DNA from: Amanita rubescens
Taxonomy: Eukaryota > Basidiomycota > Agaricomycetes > Agaricales > Amanitaceae
NCBI GenBank assembly: GCA_015039365.1
Contig: WION01000012.1
Location: 434,001-498,000 of the forward strand
DNA: 64,000 bases
Reading direction: 5' to 3'
Shown here: positions 42,387 through 56,029 of the stretch, one piece after another
How the letters are laid out: each line of letters opens with the position of its first letter
Numbering within the stretch: position 1 is the stretch's first letter
The notes under the pieces: model-generated
The model's input: the letters and a program-made list of their open reading frames with translations, nothing else
What the model was told of the DNA's origin: nothing
The model's database searches: none
Program-made: the position numbers and the translations under genes

Positions 42387-45300
42387 TCAAAACCCGAGCC
42401 ACGACTTGGCGCTCTGCTGTGCAGCTATTTTCTTTGCCTGAGTGTTTCCAATGAGTGGCGCATTTCTTTCCGAGAAGTAAGACAGACCTGAGCAACCATG
42501 CTGCGACTTCCTTCTTCCAGAGCATTGAACCTCTCCCCAAGACCCTCCAAAGCTTGCCTAATAGGCATCAGCAGATAGTCCGTGAGCACTTATAGTGAAG
42601 ATTATACCCTCGTTCGCCCAATGCTGAAGTCAGCCTGCCATACAGTTCGCTATGTACGGCAGCCGCTCGCGAGGCTATACTAGCAACCGCCGATTCTCCT
42701 TCTCCTTCCTTGTTAGACAATCGGGGCGCTGGCTCTGGTATAGGCCTCTCAGGCCCCCCCACTGATAATAGCAATGAGTATGTTGTCCTGGTGCCACTCA
42801 GAGACTTACAAAGTGCATCTAGTTGATCTCCGGACATCGAGAGCCCAAATCTAAACCAAGCGCTCAGCAAAGAACTTGGGCCGACAGGTACAGGCTGCGG
42901 ATGAGATGGAATATGCGGTGGCGAGGGTATCAGCTCAACATCTGGAGAGGAATAGACTCGTCGAAAGTCAAATAGTGTACCGTATACAGCTTCGTCTATT
43001 TGTCCAGACATGGGGTGTGGTAGGAAAGCAATAAAATCCCCCGATTTGTCGATGCTTGGTGGTCTAAGTATATGCGATAAACACCGTGGTCATGAGCAAC
43101 TGTAGGCTGCCTAACTCACAGTGAGGGTATAGGTGGTAGTTCCAAGGTATGCAAATGATTTAGATGTGGCAGCGAGTAAACAAGTGCTAAATGCTTGGTC
43201 GTGAAAGCAACCAAGGCATGCGATCCTAGGTTAGTGTTAACCAATATGCCCCACCTCAACGGGATGAGTACAAACCCATCTTTTCCACTATCTGAGTTCT
43301 CTGAATATTACCCGTTTTGCCACTACTCCAATCCACCTTGGCAATGCGCTGTCCACTGATTTCAGCATATACCCTTGCGCCCTTGGTACCTGTCGTAACA
43401 AGAATGCTTCGCGAATCGCTACTGGAGACGTTTTGGCTCAGGAAGATTCTTTCTCGATCAGCACCCAGCATCAATCCTGTCTTCTCATCAAGGACAAAAC
43501 TGCCATGCTGCAAAGGATTTGGAATCGCTTCCGCGTTAATCGTGTCACCCAAGATACTCCATGCCGCGGTATCGGAAACTTGCGTAAATGAAATGACATC
43601 CATATGACCGGATAGACGAATGGCTAATAAACGGACGCGAACTTGTGGATCTAGAAACGTTAACCAGTGGGTCATCGAATTGGCATATACTAGTTACCCT
43701 TTCCCATTGAGCATGCCGTCCAAACTAAGTCAAGTACCGGGTCGATAGAATCTGACACGAGGTTGAAGTTGATTGAATGTCGATTTTTCTTTCTCTGCTT
43801 CTCTTTTCGTAATACAATTTTGGAAGACGTCAAGTCGACCACAAGGAATGTTCCAGTTGAGTACGAAATTGCCAGAAGTCCTGCGACGTGAAACCTATAT
43901 GAGGCTCAGGATGATCATCGTTTATTCAATGCTTACCAATGTTTGCAATTGAAGAGGCTTCGACTCTTCCTGACGTATGACGAACTATAAGATGCGGTTC
44001 AAGCTGTTTTCCAGGGTTAACTTGGATATGCCCCGCGGGTATCAATTCTGGATCGGGGAGTTCTTTGCAGTGACATGGATTGACGATCTTCGAAGCACGC
44101 ATCCTGAAGACCATCACATCCCCACTTTCCACAGCGATAACACAGGCACATTGAGGAGAGAAATCAACCAAGGTAATGCGAGGCACTTTCTCCTTGCCTA
44201 AACCAAGTAGGTCTGCGGTATGAGGATCTTCATAAACATTGTTGATATCAACGGTCAACGCTGGAAGGCTGTTTGGAAATTCATGTTCAAGTGCCTTAGG
44301 TCGCAAATTTTCTTGAATCCGCACACTTAAGAGCTGCGCACTAATATCAGAGAATTGTATAGTGCCGTCAAAATTGTAGGATGCCATTATTCGGTGAGGC
44401 TGATACTAATAAATATGTTTTCCGTTAGACTGGACATGAGGCGCCAAAAACAGATGCCTTACCTTGGCGAAAGACAAGTCATTCTCTTTGGCAGCGTTCG
44501 CCCAGGCATTTCCGCCTGCAAGATTCAGTCGTGGAACCTCCAGAGCAGAACCAGTGGTGAGTGCTTGATAGGAGGGACGATCGACTGTAAACAAACGTGC
44601 ATCAATTAGGCCCGCGGCGGCAACCCAAAGCGGGAAAGGCATTTTCAGTCGTCGAGGCTCGCTTGACTCCATCAAAAAGCGTAAGGTATCCTCTAATTCA
44701 TTCGCCAGTCGATTTGCATCGACCCTAGTGTCTGCATTCTGTGGCTCGTCGGATTCTACATCCTTGAATGCTGGAGGAGGGAATTCAAATGTGGTGAGAC
44801 AGCGCGTTGTCTGATCTGGTCCAGTCATAGCAATGATTGCAATGGGGTCGAACGTCCCCGAGTAATGGGGGTTATCACGAGGAACTAGCAAATAATCTTG
44901 GACTACGTCCTGGGTTGCATAAAAGTACGTTTTCAAAGGGGTCAAAGATTCCCTCATGGCACTTCTGAAATAGGGATGTAGTGATTTTGAGGTATCAATA
45001 GCCGGGGGGTCGGCAGGATGGAATGCTGGCAGTTCTAAAATAGTTAATCCTGCAGGTTCAGTAGTGGTCAGACCACCCAGGATGGTGAGAGTAGTCTTTC
45101 CGCCGCGGGGATCGGAAGAATTGGGAAAACCACTCCAAGATAGCTTGAAGATAGGTTCCCTGCTGTTTTCTACGCCCAGCTGACCGGGGTCCGAAAGCAA
45201 TTGATCTAGTTTCTTGGCATCTACGGCATTCACATCGTTAGCATCCAACGTCTTAACAAATAACGGCTGATCCTCGTCTTCAACAGCCCAGAAAGCTAGA

Positions 45301-46495
45301 GAACCATCTGTGTATCCCACGGCAAAGAAGTGTCCTGATGGATGGATAGCCATACAGGTTACTGGTGGTTGACGCAGCGTTAGTACGTCCTTGGTAAATT
45401 AGTTGTGGTTCTTCTATGCGGTAGAACAGCTTACATGACTTGCGAAACCAGCTCCACCAGGCGCTCCAGGGGGTATCGTGTATTCGTATGAGCGAATAAT
45501 GCTGCGTTGAGTCTGGCAGAGTATCAGGCGGTTCAAGATGTCTAATGTTACCATTCTTACCAGGTCCGACAAGACGACACCACCTTCAGGGCATCTCAGA
45601 GTCGTTTTACTGGTGGTAGAAGTCACAAACCTGCGTATGCCACGAACAGGAGGTTAAGATCTCTCGGATGCGCCACGACCTCGACGGACGTGCGACTAAC
45701 GTACAGCAGGTTTGTTGGGTATTACTGCGGGTATATTCACGAATATGACGTACGCTGATCGCTGATCATCTTTGCTTGCCCATCCAACCTTTTTCTTATA
45801 AGTATCCCATAAATTGGGAAGCGTATATGGGGACTTGCGAAGACAAAGGAGATCGTATGTCTTGACTTCACCGGTGTGGATCGCAAGGAATACCTGACGG
45901 GCAGCGTAAGTCGTAATGATGCGACGTGTGAATTGAATAACAAACATGCGAGTGTGAAGGCGACGTTGCAATGCAACTGAGTATATATCTATCAGCAACG
46001 TCGCTTTTGTCTTACCTGCCAACAAGCACTGACTTGGTTTGATCAAACTTTGCTTTGGCCAAAAATTGTGGCTGGTCAATGGTTGATAAGTCCCAAATCG
46101 ATAGCTCGTTGTTTCTCATCTATCATTCGATTATAATGACTGTAATGCATAAACTCGAGAACTCACCCATGCAGACCAATCGTGAGGTAGATACCGATAT
46201 CGTCAGAAACTTCACGGGAAAGCCACTTCCAAGTTCCAATAGTACATGGACTGCCGGTTTTCCAAACACATGAATCGATCCTCTCGCCGTACCTGTGCGA
46301 TTAAAAAGGGATATTGATATAACACTGAAGCTGCATCATACCTATGGCCAACAATCCAGGAACTGGTTCGTGTGCAAAGGCAGTGTAGTCCTTCGGAAAG
46401 TAAAACCTTCTCAGTTCGTTAGGCTTCCATTGTTGCGACTCCGTAAGTTCAATAGAGAGATCTTGAAATGCTCGTTCATGGTGTCTCTGCAGCAT
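42387..46495 (-). CDS. SRO7/lethal-giant-larvae family protein
   Basis: Double beta-propeller Rab effector that binds the exocytic t-SNARE and promotes polarised secretion. Start 46495: MLQRHHERAFQDLSIELTES, then WKPNELRRFYFPKDYTAFAH and EPVPGLLAIG, the Lgl N-terminal blade, followed by a segment ending IHVFGKPAVHVLLELGSGFP. The large middle exon (44406-45353) has MAIHPSGHFFAVGYTDGSLA, FWAVEDEDQPLFVKTLDAND and SREPIFKLSWSGFPNSSDPR, typical of Sro7/tomosyn. Then ARLFTVDRPSYQALTTGSAL, RITLVDFSPQCACVIAVESG and LDEKTGLMLGADRERIFLSQ. The C-terminal tail has RGQALESLGERFNALEEGSR and SMVAQAKKIAAQQSAKSWLG-F-stop at 42387, a SNARE-like helix as in tomosyn/Sro7. More than ten introns. Intact as far as I can read. 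Confidence 0.88.
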
Positions 46496-46525
46496 CGAGA
46501 ACCGCCAAGCCTGAAGGCTGAAGGG

Positions 46526-49500
46526 TCACCACAACTTTACATCAGGGGTAAAAATAGATATTACTGATATGGTATCAAAATGTGATCTACTGTACAATGG
46601 TGAATGGTAAATGGTTAGTCGTATGGTACAACTACCTAGAGATACAAGGTGCGCTGCAATGCCAATTGACTCACGAGAGATCTTCATGCCTCTCAGAGGC
46701 CTTTCTTGAGCCCGCGGTTCTGGCTGTGGAATGTGAGGTGGTTCCTCTGATCTTACCCAACCAACTTCTTTTGCTACCCTTTCCTGGACGCTCCCCGAGG
46801 GACTGTTTGTAACATCTGAGATGAGCGATGTTTTTGTGGCACCTGCTGGCGGACGCTTTGGTGATGACTGAGATGCATATGTACGCCGCACAGGAGTGAA
46901 GCCAGAGAGTCCGCCGCTCAACATTCTGCGCACTCGAGGCGTCCGATTTTCGTTGCGATCATCTGGCACACTGTCAATTGTGAAACCTTGGGGCGGAAGG
47001 CTATCGCAGGCCTCGAAGTCTTCGGGCGCCCGCCGCTTCTTCCCAATCACCTGCTCTGTCTCTTCTAAACGAGAGACTAAAGCCGACGGTGTTTGTTTGT
47101 CCGGAGACTTAGCCTTGAAAACGGTTGGATGGGCGAGGCGAGCTTCGGGTGTCTTTGCTCTATGGACCGTGGCTCCAATGGAGGCTGCACAGTTCATAGC
47201 GGCAGCGGGCGTGGACTTAGAAAGTATACATGAACGTTCTTGTATAGGAGGAGAACGCGTCGTGGGGGAGGTGACAGGAGAGGCCACAGGTAAGGACGGT
47301 AGAACAGGTTCAACAGCCTGAGGTAAAGGTTTGGGAATTGATGCCTTGGCTGCGGACAGCTTTGCTTGCATATTTTGCACCTTGCGATTGAGTGATTCAA
47401 CTTTGGCCGTTAGTTTCTTGTTGTCCTTGAGTATCCTAGTCACCTGTTTAAGAACACCGACTGCGTGGAAGTATCATAAACTTACTCAAGAACTTTGTCG
47501 TCGTTTTCCTCAATCTCTGCGCATTTCTTCCTCAATAACTCTTCCATTTCATTATTCCTCTCTTCTAGTTCAACCAAAGCGGAAGCAAGATCGGGCTTTG
47601 AACGCAAAGCATCCACTTCCTTCTGTAGTTCCGCCATTTCCCGCTTGTGCTGTGCACTTTGCAGACTAAGATTTACCTCCGCAGCTTTCCATGATTTCTC
47701 AATGGATAACAGCTCTTCGCGCCGCAGAGAGCGCTCGGAATTGAGTCCTGTAATTGTTTCTTCACTGGACGAGGAGTCAGCCTAAATCTAGTGGTCGAGG
47801 CTCGATGGCTATGCTTACCATTCTTTGACCTTGCTCTCCAAGAATCTTGTCATAGAAATAGATCGCTGGAGCTCAGCTTCCAGGTTGGTCGTACACTCCT
47901 GAAGAGACAACCTTTCTTTTTGTAAGATGCCAAGCTCCAGGCGAGATTCATCGAGCTCTCTTGTCATGCAGTGCATCCTGTCTTTCAATTCTTCTAAAGC
48001 GCTTTCCGCGGTCTGCAACTGTATCTTAACACGATGTATCTGGTGGTCATGCTCCTTGCGCTCCTGCGAGCGATCTTGAGTCATTTGTTCGAGATCCGCT
48101 GTTAGCCGCTCAACATTCTTAGATGATTCTGTCAATGACTGTAGACGTTCACGAAGCTCGGAGTCAAGTGCAGTGAGGTCTTTTTCCAGCTTTTCTTTCG
48201 TCTCTCGCGCTTCCTCGCTCAGCTGCGCCAATTCCCCCTTGTACGTTTCGTGAGCTTCTGCAAGCTGACGCAAAGTTTGTTCATGGGAAGATTCCAAGGT
48301 GCAAATGCGTTTTTGCGCATTTTCGTTGTCCACTCTCGTTGCATTGAGATTGTCCCGTAAATGAGACAACTCATTATCGTGTTTCCTCTGTAGTACTGAT
48401 AGATTTTCACCGACGTCATCCTTCTGGTGTACATCAGCGGACAATGACTCGATGCGTTTTTCCAGTTCCTGCTTGACGCTAGCAAAATCTGACGCCATCT
48501 GATCTTTCTCCGTCTCCATATAGGTAAGCCTCGACTGTAGTTGTGTCATGGCGTCGGAAGTCGTGGCTATTTCTTGCTGCAGCATTTCCATTTCGTCGGC
48601 GTGCCTGGATCCTCATTTCCGCGACGGCTGTCTCCGTTACAGTCTTATTGGCAACCCCAGCCTCCTTGTCGCTCAAAGAACCGAGGAGTTCCAGCATCTG
48701 GGCTTCGAGCTCCCCAACCCGAAGAGTATGTTGGGCAGTTTCGACGCGCGAATTCTCCAGTTCTGCGGATACCAGAGCGCAGCGATCCTCATACTGCTGT
48801 ACGTGGGTCGATAACTGTCTGAATCGGGCCTCTGCTCCATTCTTCTCCTCTTTCAGTCTATCAAGAGCAATCTTGATCTCGCTTCGAGACATAGCTAGAG
48901 CAATTCCCATTTGTCTTATCTCTACGTTTGAATCTTGCAAGCGTTGTTGAAGACCAACCAACGACCTCTTGTCATCCTCTGATGCTCTCAGCAATGTTTG
49001 TTGATAATCATAAGCCGCGCGCAGCTCATCGATAATGTTTGAATCCTTTTCTCGCATTCTGCTCGTAGTGTTCTTGGCTTGACTAGCCGTTTGCACGAAG
49101 ACGGCGACGAGTGATATCAAAGTCTGGTCGCTTTGCTCTAACTTGCCATCCAAGGCTTCGAGCTCCATTTCTAAAGCCTCGACCCGTGAAAGCGCCGCGT
49201 CACGAGCTTCCCTCGCGTCAGCGCAGTCCTCCACCATCGCATCTTTCTGGGCAGCTAGCGTCTCGAGCTCTGTTGTCATCTCTCCAAGCCGCTCCTCCTG
49301 TAAACGAAGATTCGTTTCGAGCCGCCGAATATCGTGTTGATGAATGCCAATCTGTTCCGTCCTCCTAGCGACACGCATTTCCATCTCCTTTAGCTGATCT
49401 CGTAGTGCCCGGTTAGCCTCCGAGGCGGACATAGTGGATAATTGCTGGAATTGTAGAGAGCTGTATCTGCTCTCTGCATTCGCTAATTCTTGTTGCGTAG

Positions 49501-51401
49501 AACGTAGCTCTGAAGTTAGGTTGGTGACCTGAAGAGCCAAGGAGTTACGCTCGGATTCGACGTTCTCAAGCGTCCTAGAAACACCCTGGACCTGTCTCCC
49601 AAGTTCATCAAGAGTACTCTGATTAAGTCTGTTGAGCCGTTGCCGCTCTTCTTCCCATTGTAGCTCGCGTTGAGTTAAGTTCGACTCGACGTCGTCCTTT
49701 TCTTTGTAAAGATCTTGCAGGTTTGATGCGCTCTGTTCCACTTGCGCCTCCAGGGAATATATCTTGTCCGCTTGTCGTTCTATCACCTGGTTCTTGACCT
49801 GTAGTAGAGATTGCAAGTCCGCACATTTGTTTTCAGCTATAAGCAACTCTCCTTGCAATTGAGAATAGCGGAAATCTAAATGACGTATGACAACAGCGCT
49901 TGCGGTGGCGACGAGTGCCGACCGCTCAACTATCCTCCTTGATTGGGTGACTTCTATTGCACCCTGGCTGGTGGTTGCCGAGATGGATGCTGATAATTTT
50001 GCCTCCAAGGATTCAATTGCAAATCTCGATTCGGATTCAAGGAATTGTACATCGCGCCGTAAATCATCTCTCTCTGTCCGAAGGCGATCTACCGCTGCAA
50101 GTAATCGTTCAATAGTTGCGATCGTCGTATCATCTGGTTGAGCCTGTGAAGAGGTAGCTGGTATTAATCCGAGAACTGCGTCTGCTCTGCTCTTTGCCGA
50201 GCTGGTGAAAGACGTCAGTGAACATCACAATGACGGAACAAACGTAAAATCACCTCGCCGAGGAAGTAATGCGCTCGGTGACGACCCTAGTCAACCTTTG
50301 TATTTCATCCCTCGCGTCTGCCAACTGATCCAGTACTTTCCCCTTTTCTCTGACGAGGTCCATACACCGTCCGTCTCTTTCCACGACCTTTTTCGCCTCT
50401 TCATTCAGTCTAATTTCCATCTCTTGCATCTGAGCCTTCAAATGGCGAGAATCCTGAGTTTCCCGTAGGATGCTCTCCAGCGTCATTATCTTAGCTTCAT
50501 CCTCATCTATTCTCTTGATCAACTCTTCTTCTCGACTCCCATCCTCCGCTTGTTTTTTCATCAGCTGCAACTCTGATTCCTTCTCTTCCAACGACGCTGT
50601 CAGGTCGTTCGTTTGAGACGTCATTCGCTTCTCTAACGCAGTTTTCTCGTTCTCGCTCCGTAGCAGGTCATCCTGAGTTTGGGAGAGCTTCTGTGAGGTC
50701 GACCGCAAGGATGCCTCTGTCTGAGAAAACGTTGAACGAATATCCTCCAGTTCCTTCTCTAAGAATTTGATTCTATCATCTGAAGCGGACGAAGATCTGG
50801 GTTGTGACACTGTTCTACGCTGTGCGATGGGATTGGGTAGAGTTTTCTTCCGCTCGGCTTCCAGCTCGCGGACCCGGGCCTCAAGAGTAGATTTCTCTCG
50901 TTCTAATTTCGCCGTGCGCGCGTTTTTCTCGTCAGAAGCACGCGAGGCGGTGTCTAGAAAAGTTTGAAGCTCCTTGACCTCCAATTCCTTGGCTCTAATA
51001 GCCTCGCGTGCACTCGTTAAGGCCAATTCCACGTTCTTTGACGAAACGCATTGACTTTGATGATCATCGGTTCGTTGTTTGAGATCCTTTTCAAGTTGCA
51101 CGCTGCGTTGTGTTTCTTGGTTCAACTACCGTCACAAAAATTAGCTCAAGCAATAAGTGGTGACAACCGAAAGGACAAACCTTATGTATGGCGTCATTCA
51201 ACGATACCTGGTATTCGTCTATATGTTGCGCCTGTTTTATGAGTTGTGTTTGCTGGGCGGCAAGCTGAGCATCTAAAGGCAATAGTTAGCCACCAAAAGG
51301 AATGAATGGGTTGTAGTTGCAGTACCCTGAGCATTCAGCTTGTTCTTGAGGACATGAAGCTCATCGGCTGTAGCTCCGTCCCCTGAATTCCAACGAGACA
51401 T
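46526..51401 (-). CDS. Long coiled-coil protein, about 1,500 residues
   Basis: Start 51401 (MSRWNSGDGATADELHVLKN). The rest is almost wholly heptad-rich coiled coil in a few large exons: 50250-51125 (REAIRAKELEVKELQTFLDT, EREKSTLEARVRELEAERKK), 48479-50008 (HLDFRYSQLQGELLIAENKC, LQEERLGEMTTELETLAAQK) and 47815-48591 (ERLTADLEQMTQDRSQERKE). The last exon has a short coiled coil (DNKKLTAKVESLNRKVQNMQ) and then a basic, Ser/Pro-rich tail with VRRMLSGGLSGFTPVRRTYA. The literal stop is 46526, though the final 30 residues look non-coding and the true end may be an unseen splice. No motor, GRIP, or CAP-Gly domain seen. Could be a spindle-pole, septal or Golgi tether protein; no assignment made. The long uninterrupted frames contrast with the broken genes elsewhere. 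Confidence 0.8.
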
Positions 51402-52122
51402 TCCGAAAGCCTTTCAAAAAAAGGCGTAAACGCAGTTGAGTTCACAGGGCGATGTGTTGAATCTCGCAGGCGGCAACACACGTGAGGAACAGTAAACGCG
51501 CCTCAACACGTGACCGTTTACCTTGCCCAAAATAGTATAGTTCGGACAAGCCACAGTCGTCACTTACAGTTACGGATATTGATGCAGATGTGTTCAATAT
51601 TGTACATGCTATCGGTGATTGATGACATAGGGACTCCACTTTCCAATTGAAAATCAGATAAGCCAAAGCCAATCTTACTTTGACCGCCTTTGCGCCTTTT
51701 GTCGAACCGCTGACTTGGTGTTGGCAGCTTGAGCTCCACAAGCACCCCAAAAGAAGGATGCCGTGGCACGTTCTTCCCAATTCCCGTTTTATTGCTCTTA
51801 TCGCGCAAGGAAAATCAGAAATGGGGTGCTTACGGGGACATGGTGACCTCAACGCTGACAGGCGTTCTACAGAGAAGGCACCGGTGACATGGCACTGCTA
51901 CGTGTTACACGTAGTTCTTTTTTTTACTCAGTTTGATAACAGCGCAGGTATCCGGTTTGCCGTTGTCTCTATCCGACGTATAGTCATATGGTATTCATCT
52001 ATGCGTCCGAAATATCACCATTGGTGTTGAACATTAAGTTTCATTGATAGGTCTCCAACCAGTGGATCGTACTCGTTGGCCGCGGGAGTTTATCTGTACG
52101 AGGGTGATGTCATGATCGTAAT

Positions 52123-52130
52123 TGACGTCA
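52123..52130. promoter_or_regulatory. CRE palindrome TGACGTCA upstream of ARMT1-like gene
   Basis: Exact TGACGTCA, preceded 18 bases upstream by the related word GATGTCATGATCG. It lies about 110 bases before the TATA box, a usual spacing for an activator site. Likely bZIP target; inferred. Confidence 0.4.
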
Positions 52131-52232
52131 TGTCTTTTATTGCTAAAACAGTATTTCCTGCAGCGTTTGTAGTCGATTCGGACGAAGAAGGAAACCGGGA
52201 GAGGCTACGGACTTGGTGATCCTCTGGCGGAA

Positions 52233-52240
52233 TATATAAA
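52233..52240 (+). promoter_or_regulatory. TATA box of ARMT1-like gene
   Basis: TATATAAA followed by a pyrimidine-rich stretch from about 52255 to 52330 and the ATG at 52387. This is one of the few classic TATA boxes in the window. Confidence 0.55.
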
Positions 52241-52386
52241 CTCCCATTTTGCGTCGATTTCTCTTACCCTCTTCTCTTCCGCCAACCCCAACCATCTATT
52301 AGCCCAACTTAAACATCCGCAGCACTCTTGGTGAGATCGACTCTTCGTCTTATTCCGTCATCTTATTCCCAGTCAGCTTTCGCAGA

Positions 52387-54256
52387 ATGTCAACGAACGG
52401 CAATGGCGTCGCAACATCCGGTCCACCTTCGAAAGTAACGCTCTCGCTTGGGCACTTACCTAGTAAGAAAGACATCAAGGCCCCCTGGCCCAGAACCCCA
52501 ACCAGAGTTAGTATATGCGCTTCAACTTGTCCTTCTGACCTAATTTTTTCTATGGCCAGGTGGACCCCAACAACCCACCTTGGCCCGCATATCGTGGTTA
52601 CCATGAATACTCTTTTGCCCATGCTACTATGCAATCGAGACTTCCAACAATCTTAGGAAAAGCTATAGAAGACGCAACTCGCACTCTTAACGAGCAATCC
52701 GCGGAAGAGCTGGTTGTCGACTTACTTGCATCGATTGAACGCATGGGTGACCTTATGACCGATTTGAGCGGAAACGCCAAGCTTCGCCCAATTATCGACG
52801 ACGGAGAAGCTGACGTAGCTTTATGGAACAAGGAAATTGCCAAATATTTTCAAGGTAACACGGCTAGAGGATGTCCTAGCACTTGCAACTCAATACGTTT
52901 ATAGGCAAGGATTTCATGAATGCGCCTTGGCTATTTGCAGAGGCGTACAAGTATCGCCGCCTGCATGAATGTTTCAGTGTTAGCAAGTTCTGGAAAGATT
53001 ACGACGTGTTTTACAGGCAGAAAGTGAGAATTGGTTTTCCTCTGGCATGTGAAAACTAAGCTAGGCTAGTGTGATACATTTTCCCGCTCCTCAGAGGCTG
53101 TTTTCGAGCTTTCGATGCGTTTTGCTGAGCCTTTCAAGCTCGCTGGAGACTTATCGCCAGAGGAAAAGCTAGAGGCCGAACGACTTATGTTCATGGAGCT
53201 TACACAAGGTACGCGCCTTCAGCTGTCGGAATATCCAGATCCCAAATTGTTTCCTAGTTTGCTTGTGGGGCAATTCAACCGACCTTTCGTTGCTCATTAA
53301 CATGACAGAAGAACAAATCAAAGCGCTGCAGTCTACTGGTGGTGATCATCTTGCAGCGACAGAAAAGAACATACTAGGAAACCATCTTCCTGATCTGTGG
53401 ACGACGGTCCAAGAGCTTCGCGAAAAAACCGGTGGACGGATAGACTTCGTTCTGGACAACGCTGGGTTTGAATTGTATTGTGATTGTGTTTACGGTGAGA
53501 GACTATATATTGAAAACTACCGAACTCCAGCTTATGACGAGACAGCCGATTTCCTTCTTCAAAGTGGGCTTGCGACACAAATTCGTTTCCATGGCAAGCG
53601 CTACCCTTGGTTCGTGTCAGACGTGACGAAGAAAGACTGGGAATGGTTGCTCAACACTATGGTGTATGGTCAGCTGTTCCCGAAGGCAACAGACGAGGAA
53701 CTCGAATCCCTCCGTAGATTAGGCAGCCGTTGGAAGGTCAGCCACCACTCATCAGCCATTCATAGGCCTAACTTAAATGTTCGGGATTAGCAATACGAAA
53801 AAGAGGGAAAATGGGTTTACGAACAGCATCCTTTCTGGTGTACAGGTTACACGTACTGGGATCTTCACTCAGAGGCACCGGATCTATTCCTGCACCTTTC
53901 TAGATCAGATTTGGTCTTTTTCAAGGGCGACCTTAACCACCGGAAGTTGACGTATGATTGCGCCGCCCCCGCCAGTACGCCTTTTGAAGTTGCAATCGGA
54001 CCGATGGCAAGTGCTGCAGGCGCACCCAAAGTGGCTAGTCTGAGAACAGTCAAAAGCGATGTTGTAGTTGGCTTGGGCCCTGATGGCGACGACATCGCGG
54101 AGAAACTGGACCAGACGGAGCCAGGTTGGAAGATAAGTGGGAAATATGTGAGTATCTGATCTTAACTAATAAAGGCAGCAACTCATAGAGGCGATTTTTG
54201 AGGCTATTGTTTTGTTATCAAACGGTCGACCCGGAGAGAAAGTTCGTTTTGCTTAG
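52387..54256 (+). CDS. ARMT1-like DUF89 metal-dependent phosphatase
   Basis: Family of damage-control phosphatases that hydrolyse sugar phosphates such as fructose-1-phosphate. ATG 52387, then PPSKVTLSLGHLPSKKDIKA. After an intron come DPNNPPWPAYRGYHEYSFAH and TMQSRLPTILGKAIEDATRT, then KDFMNAPWLFAEAYKYRRLH and FWKDYDVFYRQK. The catalytic core shows LLINMTEEQIKALQSTGGDH, GGRIDFVLDNAGFELYCDCV (the DNAG-x-E metal site), then ADFLLQSGLATQIRFHGKRY and PWFVSDVTKKDWEWLLNTMV. The C-terminal part reads EQHPFWCTGYTYWDLHSEAP, LVFFKGDLNHRKLTYD and LRTVKSDVVVGLG. A last intron leads to AIFEAIVLLSNGRPGEKVRF-A-stop at 54256. Length and motifs are normal, no frame break. Confidence 0.92.
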
Positions 54257-54477
54257 ATGGCCCTGGATTTACCTACTCCCATGATATCCCATCGTATGTT
54301 GTTGTATGTAGCAGTCAGCCGCAACAAGAATTCCGAATATAATGGTGTTCATGTAACGATACATTGACGATATAGGCACAAAACAAAAGACTTGCCAACC
54401 ATTAAAAAGTACATTTTCTACTAAAATGACACCTATGCAAGGATATCGAAACAAGAGTAGGCACGGCACGTAGAAGT

Positions 54478-56029
54478 TTAGTCAAGTCCTTCTTCCCAGC
54501 TACCTGGAAAGCGACTCCTTGAACCGTGATTAGCGCTGCGAGGTGGATCAGAATTAGATCTTCGATGTGATGAACTCTCGCTTGTTCGCCCGAAGCCATT
54601 GAGAATTGCTTGAATAAGCCCAGGTTGGGGACTAGCTTCGGGTGGTCTTGACCGGGAGTGGCTATTCGACTGCGGACTTCCCGGACGCGCAGTTCCATTC
54701 GACCTTGATGTTGGTTGGTCTCCGGGCTGTGGCACCAGGGAGTGTCTGAAGGGCTCGATTGTAGAGGTTGGAAGGTTCTACGGCCAATTGACTTACCTGC
54801 AAACAGGACAAGTGCCGCTCGATTTAAGCCAGGGCGTAATACACGGTTCATGAAAGATATGTTGGCACGGGAGTGTTACAACCATCAACTCGTCGGGATC
54901 CTCTGTTTTGATGGAAAATTGTTCCTTGCATATTGCACAATCTTTCTCCAACGTGTCAGCTGCGAGAATTGCATGAGTACGTTCCAGTTCATTCAGAGAT
55001 GATGACTCACATTCTTCCAGGAGAACATCCCGCTTCAGGTTGTCGATGATCTCCTCAGTCGCAGGAACTGGTCGATTGGCATTCGAATTCTCCATAAGTT
55101 GTGTAATAATTTGATCCAACGCTGATAAAACATCAGAGAATGGCACACGGAACATCGACTTTGCCAGATACCTTCTTGATTGAATACATAATCACCCATT
55201 CTACCACCTTCCCCACCCATATTGGAAAACATCTCGGAGACAGGGTCGTTGTGACCGAGCATCGCCATGATGTAATGCGCCATCAAGGGCCCTGCGATAG
55301 TAGTATTTGTAGATGTACCGCGGCGGATGTATCTAGAGAACTGTTGAGTATGCAGAAACAGAGATACTAGCTAGATCACCTACTCGGACATGGTAGGTAT
55401 CCGAGCACGGCCATCGCTTCCTTGGGCTGACCTGCGGCCAAGCGTATTGGGTCCCCCAATACTTATCGTACGGCGACCGTCTTCATCGAGTATTTGGAAT
55501 GTTACCCTGGAGCCCTAGATAGGTGTGTTGGGAAGATCACTTGCACTAGATGCTGTTTGCTGCTTACGCCATCACCTTCTGGCCGCTGGCGGGATCCAGG
55601 AGCGATTTGTGCGCTCTGACACACCCTGTAAAGCCGCTGATCTGAAGTCACAAAACACGCAGAAGGTTCTAACAGGGGACATACTCAACAGTGCATCTAA
55701 ACCTGAACGTACGTCGAGATCGCCGTCATCTCCGTATGCAAATTCTCGTGGATCATTCGCTGCATTTTCCATCTGATGTAATGGGTATCGATACAGTCCA
55801 AATGACCTGCAGTCTGAAGACTCACCTTCTCCACGAACTCTCCACGGCACGATGCGCAGATTGGATGCGGGGCCTGATTGTGTCTGAGCTGATGAGCGGG
55901 CTCAAGGAAGAGACGAACGGACCATGAGCGGTCTCATTTCTGCACCACACTGATAAAGGTTAGAAATACGAACTGAGCATTGCATTGACATACTTGGTGA
56001 CAATACCAGAGCGGTTCTCTGGAAGACAT
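54478..56029 (-). CDS. RNF126/RNF115-type RING-H2 E3 ubiquitin ligase
   Basis: Start 56029: MSSREPLWYCHQ, joined by an intron to CGAEMRPLM and, after another intron, CASCRGEFVEKMENAANDPR. This forms the N-terminal C-x2-C...C-x2-C zinc ribbon of the RNF126/BCA2 group, which binds ubiquitin or BAG6 in animals. The middle is low-complexity. The RING-H2 finger is near 54790-54990: LEKDCAICKEQFSIKTEDPD, ELMVVTLPCQHIFHEPCITP, WLKSSGTCPVCR. It is followed by a Ser/Arg/Pro-rich tail (SRSNGTARPGSPQSNSHSRS) ending FPGSWEEGLD-stop at 54478. Family role is quality control of mislocalised hydrophobic proteins. About seven introns. Confidence 0.88.

Larger units (their letters stand above)
51402..52386. 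other. Intergenic, possible small unassigned minus-strand gene
   Basis: About 1 kb. On the minus strand at 51442-51852 a 136-codon frame (ending LLFLTCVAACEIQHIAL) and an overlapping 82-codon frame (SMYNIEHICINIRNCK before a GTAAGT) could be exons of a small gene, but I recognise nothing. The right half is the promoter of the ARMT1-like gene. Confidence 0.35.
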